From JARRRL01 sp037380725 (lineage in GTDB: Bacteria > Pseudomonadota > Gammaproteobacteria > Pseudomonadales > JANQJO01): 7,787 nt of DNA. Position numbers and translations under genes: made by a program. Where the stretch lies: positions 1-7,787 of the forward strand of contig JARRRL010000230.1 in assembly GCA_037380725.1 (NCBI GenBank). The letters are read 5' to 3'. Under the pieces are notes generated by a model. That model had not been told where the DNA came from. It made no database searches and was given only the letters and a program-made list of their open reading frames with translations. Positions 1 to 6,271 of the stretch are shown here, piece by piece. Every line of letters begins with the position of its first letter. Within the stretch, counting starts at the first letter, position 1.

Positions 1-689
1 TGGGGCGCCGTCGCGCATCGTTGCCGGGTAGTACCTGGACGGCAGAAGCGGTGTCCGATCTGATTTTTTATGCGGCGCTGGGCATTGTGATTGGGGGGCG
101 CTTGGGGTATATGCTGTTTTACGGCATGGCACTCCTGCTGGATAATCCTTTGAATTTGTTTAAAGTTTGGCAAGGTGGCATGTCCTTTCATGGTGGCTTG
201 CTGGGTTCGGCTTGTGGCATGTTTTGGGTCGCGCGCCAGCATAACAAAACGATGAGTGAAATCATGGATTTTGCGGCGCCCATTGCTGCATTGGGCCTGG
301 GGTTTGGTCGGATTGGAAATTTCATTGGGGGTGAGTTGTATGGACGTGTCACGACGGTTCCATGGGGGATGGTGTTTCCCCGAGGCGGATTGGAGCCGCG
401 ACACCCGTCGCAGTTATACGAAGCTTTTTTAGAAGGATTGGTGTTGTTTGTGGTGTTGTGGTGGTTTTCTGCGAAACCACGACCGCGATTGTCCGTGACA
501 GGACTGTTTATTTTACTTTATGGAGTTTTTCGCATTACGGTGGAGTTTTTTCGAGAACCGGATGCACACTTGAGTTTTATCTTAGCCGACTGGGTGACCA
601 TGGGGCAGTTGTTATCTTTACCGATGGTGTTAGGTGGCGCGCTCATGATGGGTTACGCGTATCAGCGTGATCGCAGAATGAAGGGGTGA
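1..689 (+). CDS. lgt: Prolipoprotein diacylglyceryl transferase, 5' end outside window
   Basis: Lgt is an inner-membrane enzyme that transfers diacylglycerol from phosphatidylglycerol to the lipobox cysteine of prolipoproteins, the first step of lipoprotein maturation. The reading frame is open from base 3 to the TGA at 687-689. The residues before TTG 21 (RRAS then LPGSTWT) still align with E. coli Lgt (RRANRPGSGWT), so the gene starts upstream and TTG 21 is not the start; about 60 N-terminal residues are missing. Visible family landmarks are GGRLGY, the HGGL motif (His codon 189-191), the signature GRIGNF-x-x-GE-x-x-G near 309-345, RHPSQLYE, and the late R-x-x-x-E pair in FRITVEFFREPD that corresponds to E. 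coli R239/E243. Several hydrophobic membrane segments are present. One signature position, Asn in GNFINGE of E. coli, is Gly here. thyA follows after 9 nt, probably co-transcribed. Identification is very secure. Confidence 0.97.
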   Translation, partial: GRRRASLPGSTWTAEAVSDLIFYAALGIVIGGRLGYMLFYGMALLLDNPLNLFKVWQGGMSFHGGLLGSACGMFWVARQHNKTMSEIMDFAAPIAALGLGFGRIGNFIGGELYGRVTTVPWGMVFPRGGLEPRHPSQLYEAFLEGLVLFVVLWWFSAKPRPRLSVTGLFILLYGVFRITVEFFREPDAHLSFILADWVTMGQLLSLPMVLGGALMMGYAYQRDRRMKG

Positions 690-693
690 GGGG
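688..693 (+). promoter_or_regulatory. Ribosome binding site of thyA
   Basis: GAGGGG overlaps the lgt stop codon and lies 5 nt before ATG 699. This placement suggests translational coupling of thyA to lgt. Confidence 0.6.
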
Positions 694-698
694 CGCCT

Positions 699-1493
699 AT
701 GCAGACGTATTTAGATTTTTTGCGCTTGGTGCGTGAGACGGGAACGCGTAAATCAGATCGAACGGGCACAGGAACGCTCAGTGTTTTTGGGCATCAGATG
801 CGTTTTGCATTGCACGATGGTTTTCCTGTCGTGACGACAAAGCGCGTCCATTTAAAGTCTATGATTTACGAACTGCTGTGGTTTTTGCGTGGCGATACCA
901 ATATTGCTTATTTGAAAGAGCAGGGCGTTCGAATTTGGAATGAGTGGGCGGATGAAAATGGGGAATTGGGGCCGGTGTATGGGCGTCAATGGCGTTCTTG
1001 GCCCACGGCGGATGGCCACGGCGTTGATCAAATTCAACAGGTCGTTGATCTGATTCGGGAGAACCCCGATTCGCGTCGTTTAGTCGTGAGCGCTTGGAAT
1101 GTCGGTGAATTGTCCAATATGGCTTTACCGCCCTGTCACCTGTTGTTTCAGTTTTACGTAGCGGACGGACGTTTGTCGTGCCAGATGTATCAACGCAGCG
1201 CGGATTTGTTTTTAGGCGTACCGTTTAATATTGCTTCATACGCGTTGCTGACGCATTTGATTGCGCACGTAACGGGTTTGGCGGTGGGTGATTTTGTGCA
1301 TACCTTGGGTGATGCACACCTTTACTTGAACCATTTGGAGCAAGTGGATGAACAACTGACGCGTCAACCCTTGTCATTGCCTATTCTGAAATTGAACCCG
1401 TCGATTAAAAACATCAATGATTTTCGATTTGAAGATATTGAGGTGCTTGGTTATGAGCATCATGCCGCGATTACGGCTCCCGTTGCGGTGTAG
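699..1493 (+). CDS. thyA: Thymidylate synthase
   Basis: Cytoplasmic enzyme that methylates dUMP to dTMP using 5,10-methylenetetrahydrofolate, releasing dihydrofolate. The product is 264 aa, exactly the length of E. coli ThyA, which supports the ATG at 699. Motifs in order: R-x-DRTGTGT near residues 17-26 (phosphate-binding Arg loop); LLWFLRGDTN near 59-68; the active-site LPPCH with the nucleophilic Cys at residue 146 (codon 1134-1136), the same number as in E. coli; then QRSADLFLGVPFN near 165-177 with the dUMP-contacting Asp and Asn; and the final hydrophobic tail ending APVAV. No disrupted motif is seen. It sits 9 nt after lgt and 108 nt before folA, whose product recycles the dihydrofolate made here. 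The lgt-thyA pairing is the same as in E. coli. Confidence 0.99.
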   Translation: MQTYLDFLRLVRETGTRKSDRTGTGTLSVFGHQMRFALHDGFPVVTTKRVHLKSMIYELLWFLRGDTNIAYLKEQGVRIWNEWADENGELGPVYGRQWRSWPTADGHGVDQIQQVVDLIRENPDSRRLVVSAWNVGELSNMALPPCHLLFQFYVADGRLSCQMYQRSADLFLGVPFNIASYALLTHLIAHVTGLAVGDFVHTLGDAHLYLNHLEQVDEQLTRQPLSLPILKLNPSIKNINDFRFEDIEVLGYEHHAAITAPVAV

Positions 1494-1530
1494 GGTTATT
1501 GCAGGAGGGCTGAACTTTGTGTGTTGTCGT

Positions 1531-1561
1531 GAGTGAGTGGCGAAGAGTGAGTAGCGAGTGA
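1531..1561 (+). repeat. Short tandem repeat, about 14-bp period
   Basis: GAGTGAGTGGCGA (1531-1543) is repeated as GAGTGAGTAGCGA (1545-1557), with 12 of 13 positions identical and a 14-base period. A third partial GAGTGA begins at 1556. It lies in the thyA-folA gap just upstream of the possible folA promoter. Function unknown. Confidence 0.6.
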
Positions 1562-1565
1562 AATG

Positions 1566-1574
1566 TGGTGTAAT
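1566..1574 (+). promoter_or_regulatory. Possible extended -10 promoter element for folA
   Basis: TGG followed by TGTAAT (1569-1574) matches an extended -10 (TGn plus a hexamer with 5 of 6 consensus bases). No good -35 hexamer lies 16-18 nt upstream, where the tandem repeat sits. It would place a start site near 1581, about 20 nt before the folA GTG. This is inference from pattern only. Confidence 0.3.
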
Positions 1575-1588
1575 GGGTTCTTGTGCTG

Positions 1589-1595
1589 AAGGAGG
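1589..1595 (+). promoter_or_regulatory. Strong ribosome binding site fixing the folA GTG start
   Basis: AAGGAGG is a near-perfect anti-16S match placed 6 nt before GTG 1602. It decides the start in favour of the GTG, whose product begins with the conserved N-terminal strand of DHFR. Confidence 0.8.
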
Positions 1596-1601
1596 CCTTG
1601 T

Positions 1602-2198
1602 GTGAAGTTGAGCCTGATCGCAGCTGTATCGCGTAACGGTGTTATTGGCGATGGTAGAAAGATGCCGTGGCATTTACCGGTGGATCTACGGTATTTCAAG
1701 CAGGTGACGCAAGGCAAAATCGTCATCATGGGTCGTAAAACATACGATTCAATTGGACGTCCATTGCCGGAACGATACAATATTGTTATTTCTCGCCAAG
1801 CGGCGCCGTTGGCTTTCCAAGAACATGGCCAAGAGCATGTGCAGTGGGTAGCCAGTCCTGAGGACGCATTAAGCGTCAGTCAGTGCCGCTTGAATGAGTG
1901 GGCGATCAAATCGTGTCCAACTATAAATTCTTCCGAAGTGATGGTCATTGGAGGAGGACAAATTTATAACTGTTTTTTTCCACTAGCGGAACGCTTGTAT
2001 CTCACGCGGGTAGACGTGCTGGCTGAGGGCGAGACGCGTTTTCCAGAGATCGATTTGGCGCCGTGGCGCTGTGTGAGTCGTGATTCGCACCAGGCTGATC
2101 ACGCGAACCCCTTTGATTGTGAATTTGTTGTCTTCGAGCGACGGGCAGAAGGATTGGCCGATCGTGTTTCAGCACAAGGAGTGATGCACGATGTTTAA
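1602..2198 (+). CDS. folA: Dihydrofolate reductase (type I, chromosomal)
   Basis: NADPH-dependent reduction of dihydrofolate to tetrahydrofolate, completing the cycle with ThyA; target of trimethoprim in this family. The GTG start is supported by the AAGGAGG site and by the N-terminus MKLSLIAAVSRNGVIG. Landmarks: MPWHLPVDL with the catalytic acid Asp28 and Trp23; IVIMGRKTYDSIGRPLP (cofactor and folate-binding strand); VMVIGGGQIY (Gly-Gly-Gly cofactor motif); LYLTRVD near residue 146; and GETRFPEID. The product is 198 aa against about 159 in E. coli. Three additions explain the difference: about 7 residues in the loop after NIVISRQ, about 13 residues before VMVIGGG (including CRLNEW and SCPTIN), and a tail of 17 residues after the usual FERR end. 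The last 8 bases overlap the next gene. All catalytic positions are kept, so it should be active. Confidence 0.97.
   Translation: MKLSLIAAVSRNGVIGDGRKMPWHLPVDLRYFKQVTQGKIVIMGRKTYDSIGRPLPERYNIVISRQAAPLAFQEHGQEHVQWVASPEDALSVSQCRLNEWAIKSCPTINSSEVMVIGGGQIYNCFFPLAERLYLTRVDVLAEGETRFPEIDLAPWRCVSRDSHQADHANPFDCEFVVFERRAEGLADRVSAQGVMHDV
2176..2181 (+). promoter_or_regulatory. Ribosome binding site of the DUF349 gene, inside folA
   Basis: AAGGAG lies within the 3' end of folA, 9 nt before ATG 2191. With the 8-nt gene overlap it points to coupled translation. An ATG at 2184 is in the folA frame and is not a competing start. Confidence 0.6.
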
Positions 2199-3765
2199 GC
2201 GATGGTTTAAACCAAAATGGGAACACGAGCAGCCGGAAATGCGTTGCTTGGCGATTGCGGCGCTCAAGCTGGATAAGCCAAATCATCAAGACATTTTGAA
2301 AAAGTTAGCCTTGGAAGATACCAGCGAGGCTGTGCGATTGGCCGCTGCTGAGCGCATTACGGATGCGGCAATGTTGGTGCAAATGCTCAATCGAAGCGCT
2401 TCTGAGCGTGAACGTCAGACCTTATCGCCACGCATACTGGGTTTGGCTTTAGGGCGACAAGAGTTAGGCCAACAAGAGCTGGACCAAGAGCCAAGGAGTT
2501 GGCAGAAGCGTCGCGCGGTACTGGATGATGTGGTGGATGTTACGGTGTTTCGCGATTGCCTTAAATCGACGTACCCCGAAAGCTTACTCACGTACATCTT
2601 GGATCGTTGGCCAGATGATCAAGCTTTATTTTCTGAATTGGTGCAAAACGCTGATTCACGACACGTGCGCCAGCAAGCAGCGTTGCGTTTGGAATCGCCG
2701 CTTTATCTCAAGCAGGCCTTGGCGGCGGCAAAGGCAAAAGATAAAACGGTATACCGTATTGTCAAACAAAAGCTGGATGTTTTAAAGCGTCAGGGGCGCG
2801 CTGAAACGCAGCAACGAGAGGAAGTGGCGACGATTTTGCGAGAAATGGAGCGCTTGCAGTCGCTCGAAGCGGATTCGTTGTTGCCACATAAAATCAAGCA
2901 ATTTGAAAGCCGTTGGGCGGCGCTCGATATCGATTTAAGTGAATGGTCTGATCGATACCGCGAACAACAGGCTGCACTGAATGCGAAGTGTGCAAGTGTG
3001 GCTGAGCAGCAGCATGAGCAGGCGCAGCGCGTGATTGACCAGGCCGAAGCCAGCAAAACCTTGGTGTCAGTGTGTGACGCTGTGGAAGAAGCGTTGCGTG
3101 TGGCCGCTCAGGAATTTGCGGTGAAAGCGGTGGACACCTTGTCTTTAAAGCGCGCGTGTGAAACGCAACGGACGCGATGGCAGCAAGCGTGTGCGCTCGA
3201 TCAACCCAGTGCGGAGCTGCAAGCCCGTTGGCAAACCTTGATGCAACACGTTGCGGATTACTGCGCAGCAATTGACGTGTTGCGGCAAAACTACGATCGA
3301 GTGGCGAAATGGATCGATGAATTAGCGGAGCTGAAATCGACACATCGGGATGATATACAGCGGTTGTTAAAACGATTTTCTGCTGTCGCGGAACGCATAC
3401 ACTGGCCCGCTCAGTTGAATCGACCCACGGTGTTGACGCTGATTGAAGACGGCGTCAAGCAGACAAAACGGTTACTGTCGGAATCGTCGAAAGCGATTGC
3501 GGATTTGGAGCGTGATTTAGCGCGTCATATTGACACCTTGGAGCGTGCTATTGCCGAGGGATTGTTGAAAGAAGGCCAAGCCGCTTTGCGGGATGTACAC
3601 CTGGTATTGCGTGAGTTGCCCATCGGGCACAGTGAACGGCATCAAAAAAAAAAACACTGTGGGTGGCATTCAAAGCGGCATCTGAAGCGGCTTTTGCCCC
3701 GTGTAAAGATTATTTTGATTCGTTGCAAGCGCAACGTGATGAAAACGCCAAGCAGCGTGAAGTGA
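2191..3765 (+). CDS. DUF349 protein, N-terminal part (frame ends after poly-A shift)
   Basis: First part of a large proteobacterial DUF349-domain protein of unknown function. ATG 2191 is chosen from the AAGGAG site and the family-like start MFKRWFKPKW. As read, the product is 524 aa. Residues about 1-80 look like HEAT-type helical repeats (LALEDTSEAVRLAAAERI), followed by a long charged, Gln/Glu/Arg-rich helical and coiled-coil-prone stretch to about 450, then the first half of a DUF349 repeat (ALRDVHLVLRELPIG, about 464-478). At the run of 11 A (3644-3654) this frame loses the family sequence. The 36 or so residues after it (HCGWHSKRHLKRLL and on) are basic, do not resemble DUF349 and end at 3763-3765. 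The matching continuation is in the -1 frame. The full product by a -1 shift would be 933 aa. Predicted cytoplasmic; no signal peptide or membrane segment. Confidence 0.85.
   Translation: MFKRWFKPKWEHEQPEMRCLAIAALKLDKPNHQDILKKLALEDTSEAVRLAAAERITDAAMLVQMLNRSASERERQTLSPRILGLALGRQELGQQELDQEPRSWQKRRAVLDDVVDVTVFRDCLKSTYPESLLTYILDRWPDDQALFSELVQNADSRHVRQQAALRLESPLYLKQALAAAKAKDKTVYRIVKQKLDVLKRQGRAETQQREEVATILREMERLQSLEADSLLPHKIKQFESRWAALDIDLSEWSDRYREQQAALNAKCASVAEQQHEQAQRVIDQAEASKTLVSVCDAVEEALRVAAQEFAVKAVDTLSLKRACETQRTRWQQACALDQPSAELQARWQTLMQHVADYCAAIDVLRQNYDRVAKWIDELAELKSTHRDDIQRLLKRFSAVAERIHWPAQLNRPTVLTLIEDGVKQTKRLLSESSKAIADLERDLARHIDTLERAIAEGLLKEGQAALRDVHLVLRELPIGHSERHQKKKHCGWHSKRHLKRLLPRVKIILIRCKRNVMKTPSSVK
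3644..3654 (+). other. A11 homopolymer at the frame change of the DUF349 gene
   Basis: Eleven consecutive A residues. In the upstream frame they read CAA AAA AAA AAA CAC; the family-like sequence resumes one base back as ACA CTG TGG (T-L-W). The downstream frame has a stop (TGA 3633-3635) just before the run and the upstream frame stops at 3763, so the shift must fall between 3636 and 3762. Repeat alignment places it at the run. The tract contains A AAA AAA, a slippery heptamer for -1 ribosomal frameshifting, and exceeds the roughly 9-A length known to cause RNA polymerase slippage. Twelve or nine A residues in RNA or DNA would also restore the frame. Confidence 0.8.
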
Positions 3766-4991
3766 TTCTGACGCAGTTGGAAACGTATGCGAGAGAACAC
3801 GATTGGGCAAATGCGGATTGGAATTTGGTGGTGGAAACACTAAAAGTGGCGCGTGCACAGTGGCGAGCGGCGTCACCGGTCGATCGTCGTGTTCACATCA
3901 AAATGCAGCGACGTTTTGATCGTGTGGTGGCTGATATTCAATCGCACGTGGATGCGGAACGCGAACGCAACGCGATGCGTAAGGCAAAAATGGTTGAGCA
4001 AGCGGCTGAATTGTTGGACCACGATGATGTAGAGGCCGCCATTAAGACGATGAAGGCGTTGCAGGCGGATTGGAAGACCATCGGGATAACCCAGCGTGAG
4101 GCAGAACAAAAACTGTGGGCTGAATTGCAAAAACACGCGAACGCGTTATTCGGACAGCGTCGGCGTCGTTGGGAAGATCAAAACGCGGAGCGAGCAGCGA
4201 ATCGAGATCGTGTTTTAGCCTTAACTCAATCCATTCAGCAGGTGGTGGAAGCCGATGCTGATCCAATCGAGGCCTTGGAACGCGTTCAAGCATGGCGGGA
4301 AGAATTTGAACAAATTGCACCGCTACCGCAAGAGGATGCGAAACAGTTGCGCCAGGGTTTTAGGCAGGCATACCGTCGCTTTGAGGCGGCGTGTGCTGAG
4401 GCGCAATCTCAGCGGGCAGAGCGAGATTTTGCGTGTTTGCGATGGGCATCGAGTTTGTTGGACCAGTTTGAACGAGATGTATCGCTGGGCGAGGTGAGCT
4501 CGCAGCAATTGGAAGTGCTTAAAAGTCAGTGGCAAACCCTTGGGCATTTACCGGAAGGTGCTGAGGTGGGGCTGAACGCGCGTTTTGACACAGCCATTGC
4601 CGCAGGTGCTGCGATGAGTCCGGAGCATGAGAAGCATGAAATGACGCCGTATGATCAAAAGAGCATCTTAGCGAGACGGCGTGATACGTTGTTACAGCTT
4701 GAAATTTTACTTGGCCTCGATAGCCCTGCTGACGAACAACAGCAACGCCTGACACTGCAAGTGGACAGACTGTCGAGCAAATTAGGTGGAAAGGCGACGG
4801 ATGGTGATGCGCGTGAGGCCGCTGAATCGTTGATTATACAATGGTGCGTATCGAGCAATTTGGGTCTATTGCCGGATATTGATCCCTTACAGGCGCGTTT
4901 TGAGCAGGCTTATCGGGAATGGCTGAGTTTGCGAAAAAAAGAGTCCCCAGCGTTGCGGCGTACGGCTGCGGGTGATGTTGTGACGAGCTAA
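3663..4991 (+). CDS. DUF349 protein, C-terminal part (-1 frame)
   Basis: Continuation of the DUF349 protein. The frame is open from 3636; GTG 3663 is only the first possible initiator and has no Shine-Dalgarno sequence before it, so independent translation is unlikely. It holds the rest of repeat 1 (LWVAFKAASEAAFAPCKDYFD), repeat 2 at about residues 30-105 (VVETLKVARAQWRAASPVD), repeat 3 at about 106-180 (AIKTMKALQADWKTIGITQ then LWAELQKHANALFG, the closest to consensus), repeat 4 at about 181-250 (ALERVQAWREEFEQIAPLP) and a degenerate fifth one (QLEVLKSQWQTLGHLPEG). The C-terminus is helical and ends at TAA 4989-4991. No internal stop or other lesion occurs in 442 codons, which argues against an old pseudogene. 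No intrinsic terminator follows. DUF349 function is not established; the helical repeats suggest a binding or scaffold role, which is inference. Confidence 0.83.
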   Translation: MAFKAASEAAFAPCKDYFDSLQAQRDENAKQREVILTQLETYAREHDWANADWNLVVETLKVARAQWRAASPVDRRVHIKMQRRFDRVVADIQSHVDAERERNAMRKAKMVEQAAELLDHDDVEAAIKTMKALQADWKTIGITQREAEQKLWAELQKHANALFGQRRRRWEDQNAERAANRDRVLALTQSIQQVVEADADPIEALERVQAWREEFEQIAPLPQEDAKQLRQGFRQAYRRFEAACAEAQSQRAERDFACLRWASSLLDQFERDVSLGEVSSQQLEVLKSQWQTLGHLPEGAEVGLNARFDTAIAAGAAMSPEHEKHEMTPYDQKSILARRRDTLLQLEILLGLDSPADEQQQRLTLQVDRLSSKLGGKATDGDAREAAESLIIQWCVSSNLGLLPDIDPLQARFEQAYREWLSLRKKESPALRRTAAGDVVTS

Positions 4992-5060
4992 GTTTCGGGT
5001 AGACCCATACTATGCCGCTCGAAGACATCAAGAGCTTTTGATTTGATGAACGCGGGCGAA

Positions 5061-5085
5061 AGTATACGATCGGTCATCGTATACT
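5061..5085. repeat. Perfect 10-bp inverted repeat in the convergent gap
   Basis: AGTATACGAT (5061-5070), a 5-nt loop CGGTC, then ATCGTATACT (5076-5085), the exact reverse complement. It lies between the ends of the DUF349 gene and the uspE-like gene. There is no T tract on either side, so it is not a textbook intrinsic terminator. It could act as a two-way transcription end or RNA 3'-end stabiliser, or as a protein-binding dyad. The remainder of the 4992-5125 gap shows only weak palindromes. Confidence 0.7.
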
Positions 5086-5125
5086 GATCCATGAGTACGA
5101 GTCTGCGCATACCAATGCTGATATC

Positions 5126-6064
5126 TTAAGGCGTTTTTTTCTGATCGGGCACGACCCATAATGCACAAGCCACGTTTGCGGCGAGTTTGTCGTAAGGTTT
5201 GTGCAGGGTGATGTTGGGTATACCTTTGTTGTGCAGATTACCGACCATCAAGCACGTTGGTTGAATTTCCGATACTTTTTCTTGGATCAGGAAAGCGGGC
5301 GGACCGGGTTCGACCAGCGTGGTGAGGTTTTGAAACGCAAAGGAAGCCAGTAATGTGTCCGTTGATTGCCGGTGAGAAGCCACAATTTCTTCCATCACTT
5401 CAGGGGCGAGATAGTAGCCGCCATCGATACCATAACTGGGTAGACCGGTAATATTCGGATAGGCGTGCACGACCACCACTTTCATATTCCAATCGGTTTG
5501 CAATTGTTTGGCACGGGTGAGGAGGCGGTGGTTCAGCGCGTCGTGTTTGGGATCGTTCGACTCTAAGGCCACCATCAGGGTTCCGTTGTTGAAAGACAGC
5601 GGTTCACTGATCATCAATACTTCGGTTGGCGCTTGGCTTAACACATGCCAGTCGTCACTGTGAAATAGAAAGTGGGTCCAACGCGAGTGCGGATCAATTT
5701 TTTTAATGATTAAATCAAAAGATGCTTCTTGGCATTTTTTAAGGATGGCTTCAAAGGCGTGGCTACTCCACATTACTGATTGTTGGATGTGGTTGCCTGG
5801 TGATTGAAAAGGGGTTACCACCTGGTTTAGCCATTGTTCGGCGTTGGCGATGATGGGTTGCGTTAGATTGTTCAGCAAGGTGCCGTGAAAGATCTTTTCA
5901 ATTTGAGCGGGTAAATCATATACGGGATGCAGCGCTACGATGTCAGTGGTATCGGATTCCGATACCTGGGCTGATTGTGGTAGGCCTTCTGTCATGATGA
6001 TGGCTTGTTGCAAAGCGGGTAACGAAGCATCATGGGCGTCGATGATTGCGAGTATTTTGTTCAT
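5126..6064 (-). CDS. uspE: Tandem universal stress protein, UspE-like
   Basis: Two consecutive Usp domains (alpha/beta fold) in one 312-aa chain, close to E. coli UspE (316 aa). Domain 1 spans about residues 1-155 (MNKILAIID start; VMWSSHAFEAILKKC, DLIIKKIDPH and DDWHVLSQAPTEVLMI align with UspE VVWHNRPFEAII, DLVLKM and TDWHLLRKCPSPVWMV). Domain 2 spans about 160-312 (GTLMVALESNDP, VVVVHAYPNITG, CLMVGNLHNKGIPN). The ATP-binding signature of UspA-type proteins (G-2x-G-9x-G-S/T) is not kept: after VGNLHNKG the Gly-Ser/Thr step reads KPYDKLA, as expected for the non-ATP-binding UspE branch. The start ATG at 6064 is backed by AGGAAAA about 8 nt upstream on the minus strand. UspE proteins are linked to stress survival and cell aggregation in E. 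coli; the exact role here is inferred. The symbol is by similarity only. Confidence 0.88.
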   Translation of the reverse strand: MNKILAIIDAHDASLPALQQAIIMTEGLPQSAQVSESDTTDIVALHPVYDLPAQIEKIFHGTLLNNLTQPIIANAEQWLNQVVTPFQSPGNHIQQSVMWSSHAFEAILKKCQEASFDLIIKKIDPHSRWTHFLFHSDDWHVLSQAPTEVLMISEPLSFNNGTLMVALESNDPKHDALNHRLLTRAKQLQTDWNMKVVVVHAYPNITGLPSYGIDGGYYLAPEVMEEIVASHRQSTDTLLASFAFQNLTTLVEPGPPAFLIQEKVSEIQPTCLMVGNLHNKGIPNITLHKPYDKLAANVACALWVVPDQKKTP

Positions 6065-6101
6065 GCGCGTTTTCCTATGCTGGTTCCATCAGCGACTGGT
6101 C

Positions 6102-6128
6102 TCGATACGTGTTTGTATCCGCCGTCAA
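6102..6128 (-). promoter_or_regulatory. Weak candidate promoter of the uspE-like gene
   Basis: On the minus strand TTGACG (6123-6128) resembles a -35 element and TATCGA (6102-6107) a -10, but the spacer is only 15 nt. A GATAC / GTATC dyad (6104-6108 and 6115-6119) overlaps it. Low certainty. Confidence 0.25.
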
Positions 6129-6147
6129 AGCATGCGTAACGATTGTT

Positions 6148-6168
6148 CTGTGGGACTGTCGTACTGTG
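6148..6168. repeat. Three CTGT direct repeats with 8-bp period
   Basis: CTGT starts at 6148, 6156 and 6164 on the plus strand, each preceded by A or T and followed by G or C. They lie about 20 bp upstream of the possible -35 of the uspE-like gene. The rest of the 207-nt gap (6065-6271) shows no coding gene or RNA that I recognise. Confidence 0.4.
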
Positions 6169-6242
6169 AATCATTGTAAGCGGGTTGCGCTGCTTGGACA
6201 ATCGTGATTGAAAATAGTGGTTTGAAAATGACAGGCAGAGGA

Positions 6243-6270
6243 GGGCCGACAGAGGAGAACCAAGCGGCCC
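6243..6270 (-). terminator. Inverted repeat just after cysE, possible weak terminator
   Basis: GGGCCG (6243-6248) and CGGCCC (6265-6270) form a perfect 6-bp G/C stem with a 16-nt loop, starting 1 nt after the cysE stop on the minus strand. No immediate T run follows (TCCTCTGCC comes next), so intrinsic termination is uncertain. Confidence 0.3.
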
Positions 6271-6271
6271 A

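Noticed and set aside
362..670. Plus-strand open frame inside lgt
   Set aside because: Overlaps lgt in another frame; the product has no recognisable family features and lgt is clearly the real gene.
2894..3343. 149-codon minus-strand open frame within the DUF349 gene
   Set aside because: Antisense shadow of a long coding region; composition mirrors the opposite strand and there is no family resemblance.
3663..3665. GTG as an independent start for the C-terminal DUF349 part
   Set aside because: No Shine-Dalgarno sequence upstream and it falls in the middle of a DUF349 repeat, so it is a continuation and not a separate gene.
5017..5039. GCTC / GAGC stem followed by TTTT as a terminator for the plus-strand genes
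   Set aside because: Only a 4-bp stem with an 11-nt loop and four T; too weak. The overlapping near-palindrome at 5027-5042 is also short.
5134..5140. T7 run as a terminator tail
   Set aside because: It encodes the Lys-Lys end of the uspE-like protein on the minus strand and has no stem directly before it on the plus strand.
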